A DNA stretch of 64,000 nucleotides from Proteobacteria bacterium SG_bin9 (lineage in GTDB: Bacteria > Pseudomonadota > Alphaproteobacteria > Rhizobiales > Xanthobacteraceae), in contig LWDM01000029.1 of assembly GCA_002083525.1 (NCBI GenBank), positions 62,001 to 126,000 of the forward strand, given 5' to 3'. Under the pieces are notes generated by a model that saw only the letters and a program-made list of their open reading frames with translations, was not told where the DNA came from and ran no database searches. The position numbers and the translations under genes are program-made. This document shows positions 17,603-26,865 of the stretch, in pieces; the stretch's first letter is position 1, and each line of letters begins with the position of its first letter.

Positions 17603-19993
17603 TTACGCCTTCACCAGCGGCTTGGCGGGTCCCTTCGGAGCGCTGCCACCGGGCGGCTTCGGCTTGCGCTTGCGCGCGGCTGCCGGGAGCTTCTCGGGCT
17701 TCGGCGCAACCGGACCATCGACGAACTCGAAGCCGATCTTGTCTTCGTCCTTGTCATCCTTGACGAGCACCACGCGCACGTGGCCGCCGCCCTTCAGCTT
17801 GCCGAACAGCACCTCGTCAGCCAGCGGCTTCTTGATGTGCTCCTGGATCACGCGGGCCATCGGCCGCGCACCCATTTGCTCGTCGTAGCCGTGCTTGATC
17901 AGCCAATCCTTCGCCGGCTCCGACAGCTCAATCGTCACATCGCGGTCGGCGAGTTGAGCTTCGAGCTGCAGCACGAACTTCTCGACCACCATGCCGATGA
18001 CATCGGCATTGAGATGCGTGAACGACACGATCGCATCGAGACGGTTGCGGAACTCCGGCGCGAACTGGCGGTTGATCGCCTCCGCGTCGTCGCCTTCCCG
18101 CTTGTTGCGGGTGAAGCCGAAGGCCTGCCGCGCGAGATCGGCCGCGCCTGCGTTGGTGGTCATGATCAGGATCACGTTGCGGAAGTTGACTTGCTTGCCG
18201 TTGTGATCGGTCAAGCGGCCATGATCCATGATCTGCAGCAGCACGTTGTAGAGATCGGGATGCGCCTTCTCGATTTCATCGAGCAGCACGACGCAGTGCG
18301 GATGCTGATCGACGCCGTCGGTCAGCAAGCCGCCCTGGTCGAAACCGACATAGCCCGGAGGCGCGCCGATCAGGCGCGACACCGTGTGCCGCTCCATGTA
18401 CTCCGACATATCGAAGCGCAGCAGTTCGACGCCAAGTGACGCCGCCAGTTGCTTCGCCACTTCGGTCTTGCCGACGCCGGTCGGGCCCGAGAACAGGTAG
18501 GAGCCGATCGGCTTCTCCGGTTCGCGCAGGCCCGCGCGCGCGAGCTTGATCGACGCGGACAGCGCTTCGATCGCGCGATCCTGGCCGAACACAACACGCT
18601 TCAGCGTCTGCTCGAGATGCTTGAGCACCTCCGCGTCGTCCTTCGACACGCTCTTCGGCGGAATGCGCGCCATCGTCGCGATGGTCGTCTCGATTTCCTT
18701 GATGCCAATCGTCTTCTTGCGCTTGTTCTCCGGCACCAGCATCTGCGCCGCACCGGATTCGTCGATCACGTCGATCGCCTTGTCCGGCAGCTTGCGATCA
18801 TGGATGTAGCGCGAAGACAACTGCACCGCCGCTTCCACCGCCTCGTTGGTGTACTTCAGCTTGTGATAGTCCTCGAAGTACGGCTTCAGACCTTTCAGGA
18901 TCGCAATCGCATCCTCGACGCTCGGCTCGTTGACGTCGATCTTCTGGAAACGCCGCACCAGCGCGCGGTCCTTCTCGAAGTGCTGGCGATATTCCTTGTA
19001 GGTGGTCGAACCCATGCAGCGGATCGTGCCCGAGGCCAATGCCGGCTTGAGCAGGTTCGATGCATCCATCGCGCCGCCCGACGTCGCGCCGGCGCCGATC
19101 ACCGTGTGAATCTCGTCGATGAACAGGATCGCGTTCGGATGCGCTTCCAGTTCCTTGATCACCTGCTTCAGCCGTTCTTCGAAATCGCCGCGATAACGCG
19201 TGCCGGCAAGCAGCGTGCCCATATCGAGCGAGAACACGGTCGACGCGGCAAGCACCTCCGGCACCTCCGAGTCGACAATGCGGCGCGCGAGGCCCTCGGC
19301 GATCGCGGTCTTGCCGACGCCGGCGTCACCGACGAACAACGGATTGTTCTTCTGGCGGCGGCACAGCACCTGGATGGCGCGGTTGATCTCGGCGTTACGG
19401 CCGATCACCGGATCGATCTTGCCGTCACGCGCCTTTTTGTTGAGGTTGACGCAATAGGTCTCGAGCGCCTCGCCCTTCTTCTTGGTGTCCTCGCCGCCCT
19501 TGCTCTCGGCTTCCTCGTCGACGCCGCGCACCGGACGCGACTCCGACAGGCCCGGCCGCTTGGCGATGCCGTGGCTGATGTAGTTGACCGCGTCGTAGCG
19601 CGTCATGTCCTGCTCCTGCAGGAAGTACGCGGCATGGCTCTCGCGCTCCGCGAAGATCGCGATCAGCACGTTGGCGCCGGTCACCTCTTCACGGCCCGAC
19701 GACTGCACATGGATGACGGCGCGCTGGATCACGCGCTGGAAGCCGGCGGTGGGCTTCGCGTCTTCCGAGCCGTCGGTGACGAGGTTCTCGAACTCGGTCT
19801 CGAGATAATTGACGAGGCTGGCGCGCAGCTTGTCGAGGTCGACGCTGCAGGCGCGCATCACGGCGGCGGCATCGCTGTCGTCGATCAATGAAAGGAGAAG
19901 ATGCTCGAGCGTGGCGTACTGGTGATGCCGCTCGTTCGCCACAGCGAGTGCGCGGTGCAGGGATTGCTCGAGGCTCTGCGAGAAAGTTGGCAT
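17603..19993 (-). CDS. clpA: ClpA, ATPase subunit of the ClpAP protease
   Basis: AAA+ unfoldase that feeds substrates to ClpP, 796 aa, slightly longer than E. coli ClpA. It has a double Clp N-domain (residues 1-150), AAA-1 with Walker A GDAGVGKT and Walker B LFIDEIHT, AAA-2 with Walker A GPTGVGKT and VLLDEIEKAHPD, then a C-terminal D2-small domain. The last 60 residues form a Lys/Pro-rich extension common in Hyphomicrobiales. ATG at 19993. The gene follows clpS on the same strand; no clpP is in the window. Confidence 0.97.
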   Translation of the reverse strand: MPTFSQSLEQSLHRALAVANERHHQYATLEHLLLSLIDDSDAAAVMRACSVDLDKLRASLVNYLETEFENLVTDGSEDAKPTAGFQRVIQRAVIHVQSSGREEVTGANVLIAIFAERESHAAYFLQEQDMTRYDAVNYISHGIAKRPGLSESRPVRGVDEEAESKGGEDTKKKGEALETYCVNLNKKARDGKIDPVIGRNAEINRAIQVLCRRQKNNPLFVGDAGVGKTAIAEGLARRIVDSEVPEVLAASTVFSLDMGTLLAGTRYRGDFEERLKQVIKELEAHPNAILFIDEIHTVIGAGATSGGAMDASNLLKPALASGTIRCMGSTTYKEYRQHFEKDRALVRRFQKIDVNEPSVEDAIAILKGLKPYFEDYHKLKYTNEAVEAAVQLSSRYIHDRKLPDKAIDVIDESGAAQMLVPENKRKKTIGIKEIETTIATMARIPPKSVSKDDAEVLKHLEQTLKRVVFGQDRAIEALSASIKLARAGLREPEKPIGSYLFSGPTGVGKTEVAKQLAASLGVELLRFDMSEYMERHTVSRLIGAPPGYVGFDQGGLLTDGVDQHPHCVVLLDEIEKAHPDLYNVLLQIMDHGRLTDHNGKQVNFRNVILIMTTNAGAADLARQAFGFTRNKREGDDAEAINRQFAPEFRNRLDAIVSFTHLNADVIGMVVEKFVLQLEAQLADRDVTIELSEPAKDWLIKHGYDEQMGARPMARVIQEHIKKPLADEVLFGKLKGGGHVRVVLVKDDKDEDKIGFEFVDGPVAPKPEKLPAAARKRKPKPPGGSAPKGPAKPLVKA

Positions 19994-20106
19994 TTGCGTC
20001 CTTTTACGGCCCCCGCCGATTTTTCAGTTGATGCGACGTTTTTTGTAGGCCGGAGCTTCCTTGACAGTGTGCTGCAACGAAAGTTCCGGCCGCTTGAGTC
20101 ATGAGG

Positions 20107-20439
20107 CTACTTCTTTTCCATCACGCATTGCAAAGGGTGTTGATGCTTGCGCGCAAAATCCATCACCTGCGTCACTTTGGTCTCGGCGATCTCATAGGTA
20201 AATACGCCGCATTCGCCGATCCCGTGATGGTGAACGTGCAGCATGATCTTGGTGGCCGCTTCCACATCCTTCTGGAAGAACTTTTCCAGGACGTGAACGA
20301 CGAACTCCATCGGCGTGTAGTCATCGTTCAGAATCAGAACGCGATAGAGACTCGGCCGCTTGGTGCGCGTCTTAACCTTGGTGATCACCGAGGTGCCGGG
20401 TCCGGCGGGCCCGTTTGGGCGGCCGTTATCGCCAGCCAT
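20107..20439 (-). CDS. clpS: ClpS adaptor of the N-end rule pathway
   Basis: 110 aa adaptor that binds proteins with bulky hydrophobic N-terminal residues and delivers them to ClpA. The core is LNDDYTPMEFVVHVLEKFF, the pocket histidine occurs in MLHVHHHGIGECG, and the C-terminus is ARKHQHPLQCVMEKK. ATG at 20439 gives the usual length with a disordered N-terminus and a GGAG ribosome site; upstream in-frame starts add residues with no family similarity. It lies 113 bp before clpA. Confidence 0.95.
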   Translation of the reverse strand: MAGDNGRPNGPAGPGTSVITKVKTRTKRPSLYRVLILNDDYTPMEFVVHVLEKFFQKDVEAATKIMLHVHHHGIGECGVFTYEIAETKVTQVMDFARKHQHPLQCVMEKK

Positions 20440-20918
20440 CCGCTCCGTTCCGTGCGTGCCTGCTCCGACCGGCTGCGCAGCCGGTTCGGTTAAATGGGTC
20501 GGAAGCAAGGGTCGCATGGCAAGCGCGTTCGGCATTTCCAGGGCGTTCAGTTCAATGCGGCCGACCCAGATCCGTGCGGAAGGCAAAATCCCCCGATTTG
20601 CCAAGCTCCAGACCCGCGGCGAAGCACCCGGCCAGCTCCTTCAAATATGGGTCGGAAGTCATCCTTTCGCAAGCGCGTAAAATGCCGCGAAATGCCGTCT
20701 CAACAAGCATCTGTCGGGCCGCGGCGCTCCATCCAAACATCTGGATTTGTTCAAATTTTAATGTTCCGCATCAGCGCACTTTAACGCTGAAACAAAGCTG
20801 AATCAGGTCGAGAGGTATTCCCACGGCATCTTAGGGTTTTTCCTAGGATGAATTTACCAACGCTTATAACCGGAGGCCTAGCGGTCAGGCATCGAAAACC
20901 GAATGTCGGTGACTGCAA
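20440..20918. other. Intergenic region between clpS and the first TadG-like gene
   Basis: 479 bp without a convincing gene. Open frames here lack ribosome sites and family similarity. The divergent promoters of clpS and the TadG-like gene must lie here; the A/T-rich part (about 20745-20880) just before the TadG-like gene is the likeliest place. I could not assign -35/-10 boxes with confidence. Confidence 0.6.
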
Positions 20919-22283
20919 ATGTCGCGTGCAAACAAGATCGATCGCAAGACCAAACTGCGCTCCGGCTTTCTCCGGGACCGGCGCGGCAACGTCGCGACCA
21001 TGTTTGCCTTCGCGATTCTGCCGATCCTGGGCTTCGTGGGCGCAGCAGTCGACTATTCCCGCGCCGCCAAAGCCCGCACGGCCATGCAGGCAGCGCTCGA
21101 CGCGACCGCGCTGATGATCGCGAAAGATGCGGCTTCAATGACGCCGGCGCAGATCTCGTCCAAGGCACAGGCCTATTTCCAGGCGCAGTACAATGTTCCG
21201 GAAGCGCCCTCGGCGAACTTCAGCGCTGTCTACACACCCAACACCGGTAGCGGCGCCACCGTCGTCGTCAGCGCGACGGGTACGATCCAGACCGATTTCA
21301 TGAAGCTCGCAGGCTATCCAAACATCGACTTCAAGTCGGGCTCGACGACGACCTGGGGCAACACCCGGTTGCGCGTGGCGCTCGCTCTCGACGTCACCGG
21401 CTCGATGAATGACGACGGCAAGCTCGGCGCCATGAAGACGTCGGCGAAGAAGCTGATCGACACCCTGCGCTCTTCCGCTCAGGGAACCGAGGACGTTTTC
21501 GTATCGATCATCCCGTTCGCACAAATGGTAAATGTGGGCTCCGGCAACAAGAATGCGAGCTGGCTGGATTGGGACGAAGACTACGGCTCCTGCAGCAACA
21601 ACACCTATTCGAAGAAAAGCTCGTGCGTCGCGGCCGGCCGTACGTGGACCATGGACAACAGCAACTGGCGCGGTTGCGTCACCGATCGCGACCAGCCCTA
21701 CGATACGACGAAAGACGTGCCGACCACGGCCAATGCGTCGACGCTGTTCATGGCGCAGCGCTACACGCAGAACGGCAGCAACATTTGCCCCTCGCCGATT
21801 CTGCCGATGACGTCGATCTATGCGTTGTCGGACGCCCAGACGGTGAAGGACAAGATCGACGCGCTGGTGGCGAACGGCGGCACCAACCAGCCGATCGGCA
21901 TGCACTGGGCCTGGTTGTCGCTGCAGCAGGCTTCGGCGCCGCTCACGGCGCCGGCCAAGGACAACAACTACAAGTACTCGGATGTGATCATTCTGTTGTC
22001 GGACGGTCTGAACACGATCGATCGCTGGTACGGCAACGGCAGCTCGCCGTCGGCCCAGGTCGATGCCCGGCAGAAGATCCTGTGCGACAACATTAAGAAC
22101 CCGGCCAACGGCAAGACCACGATCTACACGATCCAGGTCAACACCGACGGCGATCCGGAATCGGCGATTCTGAAATCATGCGCCGACACTGGCCAATTCT
22201 ATCCGACCACGACGACGAGCGGCATCGACAACGCCTTCAACCAGATCGGCGCCTCCCTCACCAAGCTCAAGCTCGCCAAGTAA
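20919..22283 (+). CDS. TadG-like pilus assembly protein with vWA domain, copy 1
   Basis: 454 aa. The N-terminal Tad-like segment (DRRGNVATMFAFAILPILGFVGAAVDYSRA, about residues 20-50) is a single membrane helix of the kind found in TadE/TadG pseudopilins. A von Willebrand A domain follows with a complete MIDAS site: DVTGS near residue 155, a Thr in GGTNQPIG, and Asp in LLSDG. Several paired cysteines (CSNN, SSCV, GCVT, ICPS) suit an extracytoplasmic location. It is paralogous to the following gene. No other tad/cpa genes are in the window except an isolated Flp pilin at 31.6 kb. Confidence 0.9.
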   Translation: MSRANKIDRKTKLRSGFLRDRRGNVATMFAFAILPILGFVGAAVDYSRAAKARTAMQAALDATALMIAKDAASMTPAQISSKAQAYFQAQYNVPEAPSANFSAVYTPNTGSGATVVVSATGTIQTDFMKLAGYPNIDFKSGSTTTWGNTRLRVALALDVTGSMNDDGKLGAMKTSAKKLIDTLRSSAQGTEDVFVSIIPFAQMVNVGSGNKNASWLDWDEDYGSCSNNTYSKKSSCVAAGRTWTMDNSNWRGCVTDRDQPYDTTKDVPTTANASTLFMAQRYTQNGSNICPSPILPMTSIYALSDAQTVKDKIDALVANGGTNQPIGMHWAWLSLQQASAPLTAPAKDNNYKYSDVIILLSDGLNTIDRWYGNGSSPSAQVDARQKILCDNIKNPANGKTTIYTIQVNTDGDPESAILKSCADTGQFYPTTTTSGIDNAFNQIGASLTKLKLAK

Positions 22284-22315
22284 AAACGTAACAAACGCAT
22301 TAACGAACCCGAAAC

Positions 22316-22341
22316 CTAACCCGGCCCGTGGGCCGGGTTAG
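22316..22341 (+). terminator. Hairpin after the first TadG-like gene
   Basis: CTAACCCGGCC pairs with GGCCGGGTTAG (11 bp, 4-nt loop). It lacks a T-run, so it may act as a weak terminator or mRNA 3'-end stabiliser. Confidence 0.45.
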
Positions 22342-22512
22342 TCGTTGGAACAGCGCTTGGCTCGTTCAGCATTCGTTGAGGATGCCTCGCTGAAAAACCC
22401 TTAAAATGCTGCCTTTCTGCAAATGCAGAAGTAATTCCGAGTACACTTTTACCGACCCTTCATCGGTATTTTTCTAGAGTTCCCGCATATTTCACAAACC
22501 TGTGCGGCAACC

Positions 22513-23910
22513 ATGAGCAACCACAGCATTATCGACCGGACCCGTCGCCTGACCGAACGTTTCCCGCGCGATCAGCGCGGCAACGTCGCAACAATGTTTG
22601 CTTTGTCGATCCTGCCGATCCTCGGCTTTATCGGCGCGGCCGTCGACTACTCGCGCGCTGCGAACGCGCGCACCTCGATGCAGGCTGCGCTCGACACCGC
22701 GGCGCTGATGATTTCCAAGGACGCGGGCTCGATGACGTCCGCGCAGATCACGACGAAGGCGCAGGCGTATTTTAACGCGCTCTACAAGAATGGCGACGCC
22801 TCCAACATCGCGGTCACCGCCGCCTATACACCGGCGACCGCGAGCGCGGCGGCCTCCCTGACGATGACCGGCAGCGGCCAAATCCAGACGGATTTCATGA
22901 AGCTCGCCGGCTTTCCGACCATCGACTTCAAGAGCGGCTCGACGACGACGTGGGGCAACACGAAAACGCGTGTCGCGATCGCGCTCGACGTCACCGGATC
23001 GATGGCCTCCGACGGCAAGATCGATGCAATGAAGGTCGCAGCCAAGAATCTGATCGATACTCTGAAGTCTTCAGCCAAGGCCACTGACGACGTTTATGTG
23101 TCGATCATCCCGTTCGCGCAGATGGTCAATGTCGGAACGTCGAACAAGAATGCCAGCTGGATCAAGTTCACCGGGAACGAGTACGGAAAGTGCAGCCACG
23201 ACAACAACTACTATGATGCGTATGTATCGCGTTTCGCTGCGAAAGCAGCCTGCGAGGCCAATGGCGGCGAATGGAATTCGATCTCGGGCAAGAACTACTG
23301 GTCGGGTTGCGTTCAGGACCGGGATCAGTCCTACGATACGACGAAAGAAGCGCCAACGGCGACCGCCACGAATTTCGTTGCATCCTACTCGGTGCAGAAC
23401 GGCAATGACATCTGCCCGGCGCAGATTCTGCCGATGACGTCGCTCTATGCTGCCAGCGATGTCACGACGGTGAAGAACAAGATCGACTCGCTGCAACCCG
23501 CCGGCGGCACCAATCAGCCGATCGGCATGCACATGGCTTGGCTGACGCTTCAATCGGCGTCGCCGTTCAACGCGCCGGCAAAGGACGCGAACTACAACTA
23601 CGCCGACGTGATCGTGCTAATGTCGGACGGTCTGAACACCATCGACCGTTGGTATGGCAACGGCGCGGACCCCTCATCGCAAGTCGACGGGCGGCAGACC
23701 CTGCTCTGCAACAACATCAAGAACTCGGCCGTGAACGGCAAAACCATTGTCTTCACCATCCACGTCAACACGGACGGCGATCCGGAATCGCAAATTCTGA
23801 AAGCCTGCGCCGATCCGGGTAACTATTACTACGCGACCAGCACGACCGCGATGGCAAACGCCTTCTCCGCGATCGGTGCGTCGCTGTCGAAGCTCAAGCT
23901 CGCGAAGTAA
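22513..23910 (+). CDS. TadG-like pilus assembly protein with vWA domain, copy 2
   Basis: 465 aa tandem paralogue of the preceding gene, similar along its whole length. It has the Tad-like N-terminal helix (RGNVATMFALSILPILGFIGAAVDYSRA), a vWA MIDAS site (DVTGSM, GGTNQPIGMH, LMSDGLNTIDRW) and the same C-terminus (IGASLSKLKLAK). It differs mainly in the Cys-rich loop around residues 215-275, which is longer here. It has its own 229-bp leader and hairpin-separated transcription, so the copies may be expressed separately. Likely an envelope-anchored adhesion or pilus-associated factor. Confidence 0.9.
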   Translation: MSNHSIIDRTRRLTERFPRDQRGNVATMFALSILPILGFIGAAVDYSRAANARTSMQAALDTAALMISKDAGSMTSAQITTKAQAYFNALYKNGDASNIAVTAAYTPATASAAASLTMTGSGQIQTDFMKLAGFPTIDFKSGSTTTWGNTKTRVAIALDVTGSMASDGKIDAMKVAAKNLIDTLKSSAKATDDVYVSIIPFAQMVNVGTSNKNASWIKFTGNEYGKCSHDNNYYDAYVSRFAAKAACEANGGEWNSISGKNYWSGCVQDRDQSYDTTKEAPTATATNFVASYSVQNGNDICPAQILPMTSLYAASDVTTVKNKIDSLQPAGGTNQPIGMHMAWLTLQSASPFNAPAKDANYNYADVIVLMSDGLNTIDRWYGNGADPSSQVDGRQTLLCNNIKNSAVNGKTIVFTIHVNTDGDPESQILKACADPGNYYYATSTTAMANAFSAIGASLSKLKLAK

Positions 23911-23934
23911 GCGGCGAGCGATCCTGCGAAAACA

Positions 23935-23966
23935 AAAAAGCCCGGCGCAAGCCGGGCTTTTTCAGT
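23935..23966. terminator. Bidirectional terminator between TadG-like copy 2 and phasin
   Basis: Perfect 12-bp hairpin AAAAAGCCCGGC-GCAA-GCCGGGCTTTTT with T-runs on both strands, placed between two convergent genes. Confidence 0.9.
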
Positions 23967-23984
23967 TCAGCGGACGCTGAGCGA

Positions 23985-24338
23985 TCAGTGATGGGTGACC
24001 TGCGACTGCGCGGCCTGGAACTTGGAGATAACGCCTTCCATCGGCTTGTAAGCCTGCTTGGCGAGGTCGACGTAGAGTTCGCCGATCTTCTTGCTCTCGG
24101 CGACGAACGTCTCGTAGCTCGACTTGGCGTATTCGGTCTGCAGTTCGACTGCCTTTTCGATCGACTTCACGCCCGAGAGCTTCTCAACGAATGCGTTGCC
24201 GTCTTCGATCGCCTTCTTGGCGTAGTCGCCGTAGGCCGTGAAAATCGCCTGCAGGCCCTTGGTGAATTCGCCCGCGGACTGAACAGCGGTTTCGAACTGC
24301 TCTTTGCCGTACTTCTGGAACTCTTCAATCTTCACCAT
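23985..24338 (-). CDS. Phasin family protein
   Basis: 117 aa, almost entirely helical, with the phasin_2 pattern: FQKYGKEQFETAVQSAGEFTKGLQAI, AYGDYAKKAIEDGNAFVEKL and LQTEYAKSSYETFVAESKKIGELY. Phasins coat polyhydroxyalkanoate granules; in this order, similar small proteins are also abundant stress-related proteins. ATG at 24338 has a GGAA-type site. The promoter and operator candidates lie just upstream (24414-24463). Confidence 0.92.
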   Translation of the reverse strand: MVKIEEFQKYGKEQFETAVQSAGEFTKGLQAIFTAYGDYAKKAIEDGNAFVEKLSGVKSIEKAVELQTEYAKSSYETFVAESKKIGELYVDLAKQAYKPMEGVISKFQAAQSQVTHH

Positions 24339-24413
24339 GACATTCCCTTTCCTAGACTAAAGTAGAAGGTTGCGGATGGCCGTATTTGTCCCTGCGCCTC
24401 AATTGCAGGCACT

Positions 24414-24442
24414 TCTCTATCGCAATGCACCATAAAGGTCAA
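24414..24442 (-). promoter_or_regulatory. Sigma-70-type promoter for phasin
   Basis: On the minus strand TTGACC (24442-24437) and TAGAGA (24419-24414) are spaced by exactly 17 bp, about 75 bp upstream of the phasin start codon. Confidence 0.6.
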
Positions 24443-24448
24443 GAATCT

Positions 24449-24463
24449 TTGTGCGTCGCACAA
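24449..24463. promoter_or_regulatory. Perfect 15-bp dyad upstream of the phasin promoter
   Basis: TTGTGCG-T-CGCACAA is perfectly symmetrical and sits 6 bp upstream of the -35 box. TGC/GCA-type dyads are bound by PhaR/AniA-like regulators of PHA genes in related bacteria, so an operator for such a regulator is plausible but unproven. Confidence 0.45.
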
Positions 24464-24857
24464 TTGTCTCAAATTGCTGGAGAATCGGGCAGGACGCTGC
24501 CTTTTCGAGTTTCGCCACGTCCGGCGGACAAGACGCCGTGGCGCGACCTCGACGATCCGCTTCTCGAATCGCGGCTAAGCGGTTCCAAATGCCACACAAA
24601 TTCGAGGAATGAAGAAATGGTTGATTAACCGTTTCGAAACCCCGCGCCCCTAACTTCGAAGGCTGCACTACAAGCAGTTCCGGCGGAAACCGAAAACACG
24701 CTTGAGTTCAGTCTCTTAGCCAAAGCGGCCAGAACGGCGGCGATGGCATGAGCAGCGTGGGCGGATTAAGGGGCGCCGGGACGGATCTTCATTGGAACGT
24801 GGGCACAATTTTGCCTCACGCGCCGGTGATCAACATGGAAATCGGACGGGGAAGTTT

Positions 24858-26642
24858 ATGTTCTGCACCACCTCAACTTCCTGGCGGTACGCCCGCTTTA
24901 TCGTCCTCGGCCTCGCTACCATCATCACCACCATCATCGTTACCACCGACAGCGCCGATGCGCGCCGCCGGCATCGTGCGCGTCATCACGTACGCGCCGT
25001 CTCGTACAGTCCAGCCTTCGCCTCGATCGTGGTCGACGCCAATTCCGGTTCGACGATGGCTGCGAACAACGCCGACAGCATTCGCCATCCCGCATCGCTC
25101 ACCAAGATCATGACGCTCTACATGCTGTTCGAGCGTCTCGAGCAGGGCAAACTCAAGCTCGACAGCGAGATGGAAGTCTCCGAGCACGCCTCCGAGCAGG
25201 CGCCGACGAAGCTCGGCCTGCGTCCCGGTCAGACGCTGCGCGTCGAGGACGCCATCAAGGCCCTGGTTACACGTTCGGCCAACGACGCGGCGGTCGTTAT
25301 CGCCGAAGCACTCGGCGGCGAGGAGGAAGACTTCGCCAAGATGATGACGAAGAAAGCGCGCGCGCTCGGCATGTCGAAGACCGTTTACAAGAACGCGTCG
25401 GGCCTGCCGGATAGCGAACAGGTCACCACCGCGCGCGATCAAGCGATCCTCGGCCGCGCCATTCAAGATCGCTTCCCGCGCTACTATCGCTACTTCTCGA
25501 CCACCTCGTTTGCTTATCGCGGCCGCGTCATCCGCAACCACAACAAACTGCTTGGCCGCGTCGAAGGCGTCGACGGCATCAAGACCGGTTACACCCGCGC
25601 CTCCGGCTTCAATCTCGTCTCGTCGATGAAGCGCGGCAACCGCCACATCGTTGCCGTGGTGCTCGGCGGCCGCTCGGGCGGTTCGCGCGACGCCGTCATG
25701 CGCAACCTGCTCGCCGAACACGTCGCCAGCGCGTCGACCAAGCGCACCGTCGCCGCGATCACCGAGCGTGACAGCGGCGCAGCCACAGAAGTCGCCGAGG
25801 TGAAGCCCGCCGCACGTCCAGCCGCCGCACCGATGGTCCAGGTGCAGGGCGCCGTGCAGACCGCTGCCTCACAGCCCGACCCGACACCCGCTCCCCGCGC
25901 ACCGGCGCCGCAGCCCCAGCAAATCGCCGCTACGCAGCAGGCCGTCGCCGAAACAGCACCGCAGGCGAAGAACACCCCGCCCGCGCCGTTCATGAATGGC
26001 GTCGTCTCCTCGCAGCCGCTTGCACCGATCCCCGGCTCGGCCGAGCCGATGACGCCGGTTCGCGTCAAGACCGTGCAGATCAAGGCCGGTGCTCCGGTGA
26101 AGCTCGCGTCCGCCACCGCTCCGCAGGCCGTCGCCGCGCCGGCACCGGCACCGGTCGTCACCGCCGCGCTCCCCGCGGCTCCCGCAGAAACATCGACCGC
26201 TGCCGTCGTCCGCAGCCAGAAGGCCGAATTGCCACCGCAGCCGGTTGGTCACGGCACCGGCAATGGCGTGCTCGGCGTGCTGCCGGCCAACTCGGGCCAG
26301 GCCCTCGCCTACGCCGACCCGGCGCCGCGTGCGGCTGCTGTCGCCCCGCAGCCGAAGGTCATTCAGGACAACGGCGCGGTAAAGGCCGTGAACCGCTCCG
26401 GCTGGATCATCCAGGTTGGCGCACTCGAGAGCGAGAGCGAAGCCCGCCAGCGGCTCGACTCCGCCCGCGACCACGCCAAGAGCCTGCTCGGCAAGGCCGA
26501 CCCCTTCACCGAAACCGTCGCCAAGGGCGACAAGAAGCTCTACCGCGCCCGTTTCGCCGGTTTCGAGGACCGCGACCAGGCCGAAGCCGCCTGCAAGGCG
26601 CTGAAGCGCTCGTCGATTTCCTGCATTTCGATGAAGAACTAA
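24858..26642 (+). CDS. D-alanyl-D-alanine carboxypeptidase with C-terminal SPOR domain
   Basis: Penicillin-binding protein of the PBP5/6 type that trims the terminal D-Ala of peptidoglycan stem peptides in the periplasm. It has 594 aa: a signal peptide (about 1-35, ending SADA), then the S11 peptidase domain with S80-LTK, the SAN motif and KTG. A Pro/Ala/Gln-rich linker of about 190 residues follows, then a SPOR domain (GWIIQVGALESESEARQRL to the end) that binds glycan strands stripped of stem peptides, directing it to division septa. ATG at 24858 with GGGGAAG upstream; a start 66 bp upstream is less likely. Confidence 0.94.
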   Translation: MFCTTSTSWRYARFIVLGLATIITTIIVTTDSADARRRHRARHHVRAVSYSPAFASIVVDANSGSTMAANNADSIRHPASLTKIMTLYMLFERLEQGKLKLDSEMEVSEHASEQAPTKLGLRPGQTLRVEDAIKALVTRSANDAAVVIAEALGGEEEDFAKMMTKKARALGMSKTVYKNASGLPDSEQVTTARDQAILGRAIQDRFPRYYRYFSTTSFAYRGRVIRNHNKLLGRVEGVDGIKTGYTRASGFNLVSSMKRGNRHIVAVVLGGRSGGSRDAVMRNLLAEHVASASTKRTVAAITERDSGAATEVAEVKPAARPAAAPMVQVQGAVQTAASQPDPTPAPRAPAPQPQQIAATQQAVAETAPQAKNTPPAPFMNGVVSSQPLAPIPGSAEPMTPVRVKTVQIKAGAPVKLASATAPQAVAAPAPAPVVTAALPAAPAETSTAAVVRSQKAELPPQPVGHGTGNGVLGVLPANSGQALAYADPAPRAAAVAPQPKVIQDNGAVKAVNRSGWIIQVGALESESEARQRLDSARDHAKSLLGKADPFTETVAKGDKKLYRARFAGFEDRDQAEAACKALKRSSISCISMKN

Positions 26643-26662
26643 TCTTAGCGGCATCGCACAGA

Positions 26663-26692
26663 AAAGGCCGGGCACCGCCCGGCCTTTGTCGT
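26663..26692 (+). terminator. Terminator after the DD-carboxypeptidase gene
   Basis: 11-bp perfect stem AAAGGCCGGGC / GCCCGGCCTTT with a 3-nt loop, followed by a short T-containing tail. Confidence 0.7.
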
Positions 26693-26865
26693 TTCAGAGT
26701 TGTCGCCGGCGGCGCCCGCGACAACCTCCCGTCAACCATTACTGGATAAAACTGGACAGAGTGCGGTACTGGCGCCAACGCCGGACCGCGGGCGCGAACG
26801 GCGCAAAGGGGCAGCAGCAGAGACCGGCCAGAGCCATCACGGGTGTTGCGTGATGCCGTCTGGAG

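Larger units (their letters stand above)
24339..24857. other. Divergent intergenic region, phasin / DD-carboxypeptidase
   Basis: 519 bp. The left part holds a phasin promoter candidate and a perfect dyad; the right part (24640-24857) should contain the promoter of the carboxypeptidase gene. I see no convincing gene; an 80-codon open frame at 24386-24628 has no recognisable similarity. Confidence 0.6.

Noticed and set aside
18449..19891. A 480-codon open frame on the plus strand opposite clpA.
   Set aside because: It mirrors clpA codon structure in GC-rich DNA, has no family similarity and no ribosome site, and clpA itself is certain.
24386..24628. A possible 80-codon gene in the phasin/carboxypeptidase intergenic region.
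   Set aside because: No ribosome site, no recognisable similarity, and it covers the phasin promoter and dyad.
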